Below, piece after piece: positions 62,712 through 64,000 of a stretch of DNA of 64,000 nucleotides; within the stretch, counting starts at the first letter, position 1; each line of letters starts with the position of its first letter. The stretch covers positions 62,001 through 126,000 of the forward strand of contig JAXRKP010000876.1 of assembly GCA_037039925.1 (NCBI GenBank), in the 5' to 3' direction. A model generated the notes under the pieces. The model searched no databases, was not told the DNA's origin, and was given only the letters and a program-made list of their open reading frames with translations. A program made the translations under genes and the position numbers. This DNA comes from Doris montereyensis. Taxonomy: Eukaryota; Mollusca; Gastropoda; Nudibranchia; Dorididae.

Positions 62712-63395
62712 TATATATACTGCATCAGTTTTTAGGTATGTCTTTCATAGTTGGTATATGTCTTTATTTACTTACAATAAATAAAGCTTTATGCATTTGT
62801 TTAGAGTATGCATTTGTTTGACATGTGTGTCAAAATTTTAGTGGATGTTGAAAATATATTTAATCTTACAATTTACAAAAACATTTTTAATGAATTAAAA
62901 AAGTATGCATAAAATTGTTTCAAAAGACAAATAACATCAAGGAATGCAGTGGATTTTATCAATTTTTAACATGTATTATCAAAGTTGGTATATGTCTTTA
63001 TTTACTTACAATTGAATTTATTCAAGGTTTTTAGTTTTAGTGGATGTTGAAAACATATAAACTATACAATTGACAAAAACATTTTCACCCAAAAAATTGT
63101 ATCTCAGAAAGCATACAACATAACATCAAAGGAATGCAGTATTTTATCTTATCCATTGAAGGTCAGGTTTGTACTAAATTGCAAGTCAATCAGTTGAAAA
63201 CGCAATGTTTTGAGATACCGCGTTTGAAATTTATGTCTTGCTTTTGGTGAATGTTTCCCTTATAAAGAAAATAATGATTTGTTGTGGCTTTTTTTAATAT
63301 TCATGGCAGCTACTGGATAGAATACATGGTGAATGAGCCTGATGTGTGCCAAGTCATGGTCAAAAGACCTGGAGAAGACAACGACTCCCTGCTCA
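49943..63395 (+). CDS. RNA-binding protein: YGQ-rich region, RGG box, dsRBD-like domains (partial, continues past window)
   Basis: Visible core exons are 49943-52136, 54393-54596, 55731-55839, 58996-59217, 60442-60545, 62046-62224 and 63310-63395. Likely a nuclear RNA-binding protein (inferred from domains). The order is a Tyr/Gln/Ser/Gly low-complexity region ([16 protein letters not shown]), an Asn/Ser/Gly-Tyr block ([15 protein letters not shown]), a long RGG box ([20 protein letters not shown]), then two segments ending like dsRBD helices: [10 protein letters not shown]...AYQKAYNLL and [20 protein letters not shown]. The latter pattern recalls NKRF and CDKN2AIP dsRBDs. KRPRL may be a nuclear signal. 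Several single-base indels break the frames. I cannot name the orthologue; ILF3 has similar parts in the opposite order and also a DZF domain, which I do not see. Confidence 0.75.
51040..51790 (+). repeat. Coding repeat: RGG/DRGRGG motifs
   Basis: About 25 units of 24-45 bases with GGTCGTGGTGGATTTGACAG encode [15 protein letters not shown] peptides. Codon usage within the repeat is uniform (GGT, CGT, GAC, AGA), which indicates recent expansion. A two-base slip near 51572 and a missing G near 51632 break the frame. Antisense frames of 202 and 284 residues are shadows of this repeat. Confidence 0.85.
52142..52440 (-). mobile_element. SINE B, minus orientation, beside donor
   Basis: TTCCAAGGCCATCACAGCCC, GCGTGAAGTGAAACGGTGAT, CATTTGCATCTGGGTCGAGG and AAGATTTGAACTCAGGACCT match SINE B reversed. 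On the minus strand AGGTCCTGAGTTCAAATC is the B box. It starts only a few bases after the large exon's GTAAGT. Confidence 0.8.
52680..53215. repeat. About 59-bp tandem repeat (GAATGAGACAGAGATAGAGT)
   Basis: About nine copies of GAATGAGACAGAGATAGAGT, GAGAATGTTACTACAATATC and ATTTATCACTGTTCAAT. Copies are very similar, so the array is young. It lies in the intron after the large exon of gene 2. Confidence 0.94.
53245..53330 (-). mobile_element. LINE 3' tail fragment
   Basis: TTTCAATTTCAATTTCAATT followed by CATCTTTATTGATCCTTTCA is, reversed, GATCAATAAAGATG with a tail of AAATTG units, the typical end of a truncated non-LTR element. The AT-rich sequence to about 53790 may be its 3' UTR, including a duplicated AATCATTAAATGTTTAGA (53421, 53688). 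Confidence 0.5.
53800..54378. repeat. 32-bp tandem repeat abutting gene 2 exon
   Basis: About 17 copies of AAGCCTACACTTGTGGTTAT followed by TACTGATAAAAT. Left copies carry TTGGGG, right copies TTGTGG. The last partial copy (GTGGTTATTACTGATTTCCA) ends about 15 bases before the acceptor of the exon at 54393. Confidence 0.94.
54393..54596 (+). CDS. Gene 2 exon: first dsRBD-like domain
   Basis: The acceptor is CCCATTACTGTAG and the donor ACA/GTAAGT. It reads [52 protein letters not shown], then after one missing base near 54553 [14 protein letters not shown]. The order strand-strand, GLG.TKK.AK, A..KA..LL matches the C-terminal half of dsRBDs. The entry phase disagrees with the upstream exon, suggesting another indel near 54393-54410. 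Confidence 0.72.
54655..55190. repeat. About 33-bp tandem repeat (GGTTATAATAACATAAAACT)
   Basis: About 14 copies of GGTTATAATAACATAAAACT followed by ACACACTTTTGCA, irregular in spacing. The unit junction TTTTGCAG/GTTATA is acceptor-like. One unit carries a fragment of the 54361 segment (GGGTTATTACTGATTTCCCA, about 54737-54757). Confidence 0.9.
55731..55839 (+). CDS. Gene 2 exon after first dsRBD
   Basis: The acceptor is TATGTTATCTTTAG and the donor AAA/GTTTAA. From phase 0 it reads VAEILSQ, then with one extra A discounted near 55753 [20 protein letters not shown] and PAGFMALLK, which gives exactly 36 codons. Read literally, a TAA follows SQG. The hydrophobic helix-like composition supports the corrected frame. 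Confidence 0.55.
56050..56335. repeat. About 27-bp tandem repeat (TTATTTTTGATGGTTTATGA)
   Basis: About ten copies of TTATTTTTGATGGTTTATGA followed by TAGTTGGC or TGGTTATC. It is nested inside the dispersed element at 55930-57715. Confidence 0.9.
56475..57275. repeat. 34-bp tandem repeat (GCGACCCAATGTGACATCAG)
   Basis: About 23 copies of GCGACCCAATGTGACATCAG followed by CCTTGCAGCTTACT. The left end is more divergent, the right uniform. It is nested inside the dispersed element at 55930-57715. Confidence 0.95.
57850..57968. repeat. Local tandem duplication, two copies
   Basis: AAAATGTTTTTATCATATAG, TTACCATGGCACATCGCCAT and CTTGGGTTTTCATTGCG occur twice in direct succession with few differences. 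Confidence 0.9.
58320..58460. repeat. Dispersed repeat copy (pair with 4345-4505)
   Basis: It matches 4345-4505 over about 130 bp in the same orientation. Just after it, a segment with GTGGTTACGCAGAA and TCTGGTTATAATG is itself repeated (about 58500 and 58630). Confidence 0.65.
58996..59217 (+). CDS. Gene 2 exon: basic linker
   Basis: The acceptor is CACTTTGATTTCAG and the donor CAG/GTCGGT; 222 bases is 74 codons, phase 0 to 0. The middle reads [43 protein letters not shown], and the end, one frame over, [17 protein letters not shown]. Two compensating indels, one near the start and one near 59160-59180, reconcile the phase. KRPRL could be a nuclear localisation signal. Confidence 0.65.
59735..60355. 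repeat. 9-bp repeat block (ATAACTACT)n
   Basis: About 65 copies of ATAACTACT with GTAACTACT, AGTACTCCA and deletion variants. It fills most of the intron before the exon at 60442. Confidence 0.96.
60442..60545 (+). CDS. Gene 2 exon
   Basis: The acceptor is TTTTGCTTTTATTCAG and the donor AC/GTAAGT. It reads [20 protein letters not shown] then [14 protein letters not shown], phase 0 in and 2 out. It follows the KLTKLKQ end of the previous exon smoothly. No indel is needed inside it. It probably leads into the second dsRBD-like segment. Confidence 0.7.
61055..61985. repeat. Dispersed element copy 2
   Basis: This shares the ordered segments of 55930-57715 (GCCAACCAGTACGTAA, GATTGTAAACAAAG, GAAAGTTACTGACAATTAAA, TTAGGCACACAGACTAGAAT) but lacks the two tandem arrays. 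It therefore shows the probable unexpanded structure, about 0.9 kb. Confidence 0.8.
62046..62224 (+). CDS. Gene 2 exon: second dsRBD-like domain
   Basis: The acceptor is CACCCCAACCAG and the donor AAG/GTCAGT. It reads [51 protein letters not shown] and exits in phase 2, joining the next exon without correction. Entry in phase 2 from the previous exon gives TLLTVEWKT and needs one base added near 62075. Positions of V.CEV, G, KY.AA and A..LL resemble dsRBDs of NKRF and CDKN2AIP. Confidence 0.75.
62292..62350 (-). mobile_element. LINE 3' tail fragment
   Basis: GATAAGATAAGATAAGATGT followed by CTTTATTTGTCCAAAAGGAA is, reversed, TTCCTTTTGGACAAATAAAG ending in TTATC repeats, a common tail of truncated invertebrate LINEs. 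It is a few dozen bases after the exon donor. Confidence 0.6.
62650..62718. repeat. (AT)n microsatellite
   Basis: A run of about 65 bp of TA dinucleotides. The flanking intron (62350-63305) is AT-rich; TTGGTATATGTCTTTATTTA and a GTGGATGTTGAAAA segment each occur twice, so part of it is an internal duplication of about 240 bp. Confidence 0.95.
63310..63395 (+). CDS. Gene 2 last visible exon
   Basis: The acceptor is ATTCATGGCAG and the donor CTCA/GTAAGT, phase 2 in and 1 out. It reads [20 protein letters not shown] then PGEDNDSLL. It connects in frame to the previous exon, and the coding region continues beyond the window. Confidence 0.75.
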
Positions 63396-63491
63396 GTAAG
63401 TGTCATCTTTCCCCTTTTCTCTGCTCAGTAAGTGTCATCTTTCCCCTTTTCTCTTCTCAGTAAGTGTCATCTTTCCCCTTTTCTCTGCTCA
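63396..63491 (+). repeat. 32-bp tandem repeat that duplicates a splice donor, three copies
   Basis: Three units of GTAAGTGTCATCTTTCCCCT followed by TTTCTCTGCTCA. The unit starts exactly at the exon's donor, and its CTGCTCA matches the last exon bases. Each unit therefore offers a donor (GTAAGT) and, at its end, a pyrimidine tract plus CTGCTCAG that looks like an acceptor. Confidence 0.95.
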
Positions 63492-64000
63492 GATTGGCTA
63501 GCAAATTCTATTCCAGACCTCAAGTGCTCATTTATAGGCTGTTTGAACATTGTTGTATTTGTAATGTATATTGGTATCTTTGTTTATACCTGTATCTATG
63601 TTTCTGTTTATCTGTGAGTCTGTCTATCTATCTATATATATTTGTCTATCTATCTATATATTTGTCTATCTATCTATATATCGGAAATGCTATTGAAAAT
63701 TATTATTTTTTATATCAGCTTCTTTTTGCTGATTGCAATTGAAAGAGCTGTCTGTTCCAAGCATTGTACTTTTTGAATTTTGAAAATCCATTAGAAAAAT
63801 TAAAAAGTTATGACTAAAGGTTGACAAAATATGGGGTACCTTTATATAGCAAAACATTTCTTTAAAAATGGACCATCTGTCCACATCTCGGTACTTAATC
63901 TGAAAATTGGAGTGAAACTTGGCAATCTGTTGTATTTTTTAACGCAGCATTCATTTTTGAAAAAAAAGTTTTACGAACACATTTCAAATTTCTGAGTTAC
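63492..64000. other. Gene 2 intron to window end
   Basis: AT-rich intron with a short (TCTA)n tract near 63620-63680. No exon or RNA gene is supported up to the end of the window. Confidence 0.6.

Overview
The window is animal nuclear DNA: AT-rich, with widely spaced short exons bounded by GT/AG sites, tRNA-derived SINEs and 5'-truncated LINE tails. An invertebrate, possibly a mollusc or other lophotrochozoan, is my guess; the species is not determined. Two multi-exon genes can be read, both on the + strand. By a rough sum of array coordinates, about 27 kb (over 40 percent) is tandem repeat, nearly every array with its own unit. Most long open frames are repeat translations or antisense shadows.

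Gene 1 (about 3.5 to 15.35 kb) is EEFSEC, the selenocysteine-specific elongation factor. Seven exons run from the end of the GTPase domain (NKLD motif) to the natural stop. Its 5' exons, with the first nucleotide-binding motifs, lie upstream of base 1. Exon phases agree throughout, but only if a handful of one- or two-base indels are discounted, and one splice donor lacks its T. I see no nonsense substitutions. That looks more like consensus error than decay, though a young pseudogene is not excluded.

From 15.35 to about 38.3 kb I find no convincing gene. This stretch holds arrays at 15.8-18.9 kb, a 77-bp array that grew from a SINE tail (19.5-22.3 kb), a pyrimidine-rich satellite of about 5 kb split by a LINE fragment (22.7-28.0 kb), trinucleotide blocks, and a more unique-looking stretch (30-35.4 kb) with a cluster of TCTAGATC words and a hammerhead-like motif.

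Gene 2 (core exons 49.9 to 63.4 kb, running off the right end; possible 5' exons at 38.3, 41.1 and 49.1 kb) encodes an RNA-binding protein I cannot name. It has a Tyr/Gln/Gly/Ser-rich low-complexity region, an Asn/Ser/Gly-Tyr block, a long RGG box, and then at least two segments resembling double-stranded-RNA-binding domains of the NKRF/CDKN2AIP kind. Its exons also carry apparent single-base indels.

Several arrays touch or include splice-site sequence: a 32-bp unit duplicating the donor of the last exon (63.4 kb), a 40-bp unit whose last copy runs into a candidate exon (41.1 kb), and CAG/GT-bearing units at 8-9, 29.8 and 54.7 kb. The two genes share no pathway I can infer beyond RNA and translation biology in general.
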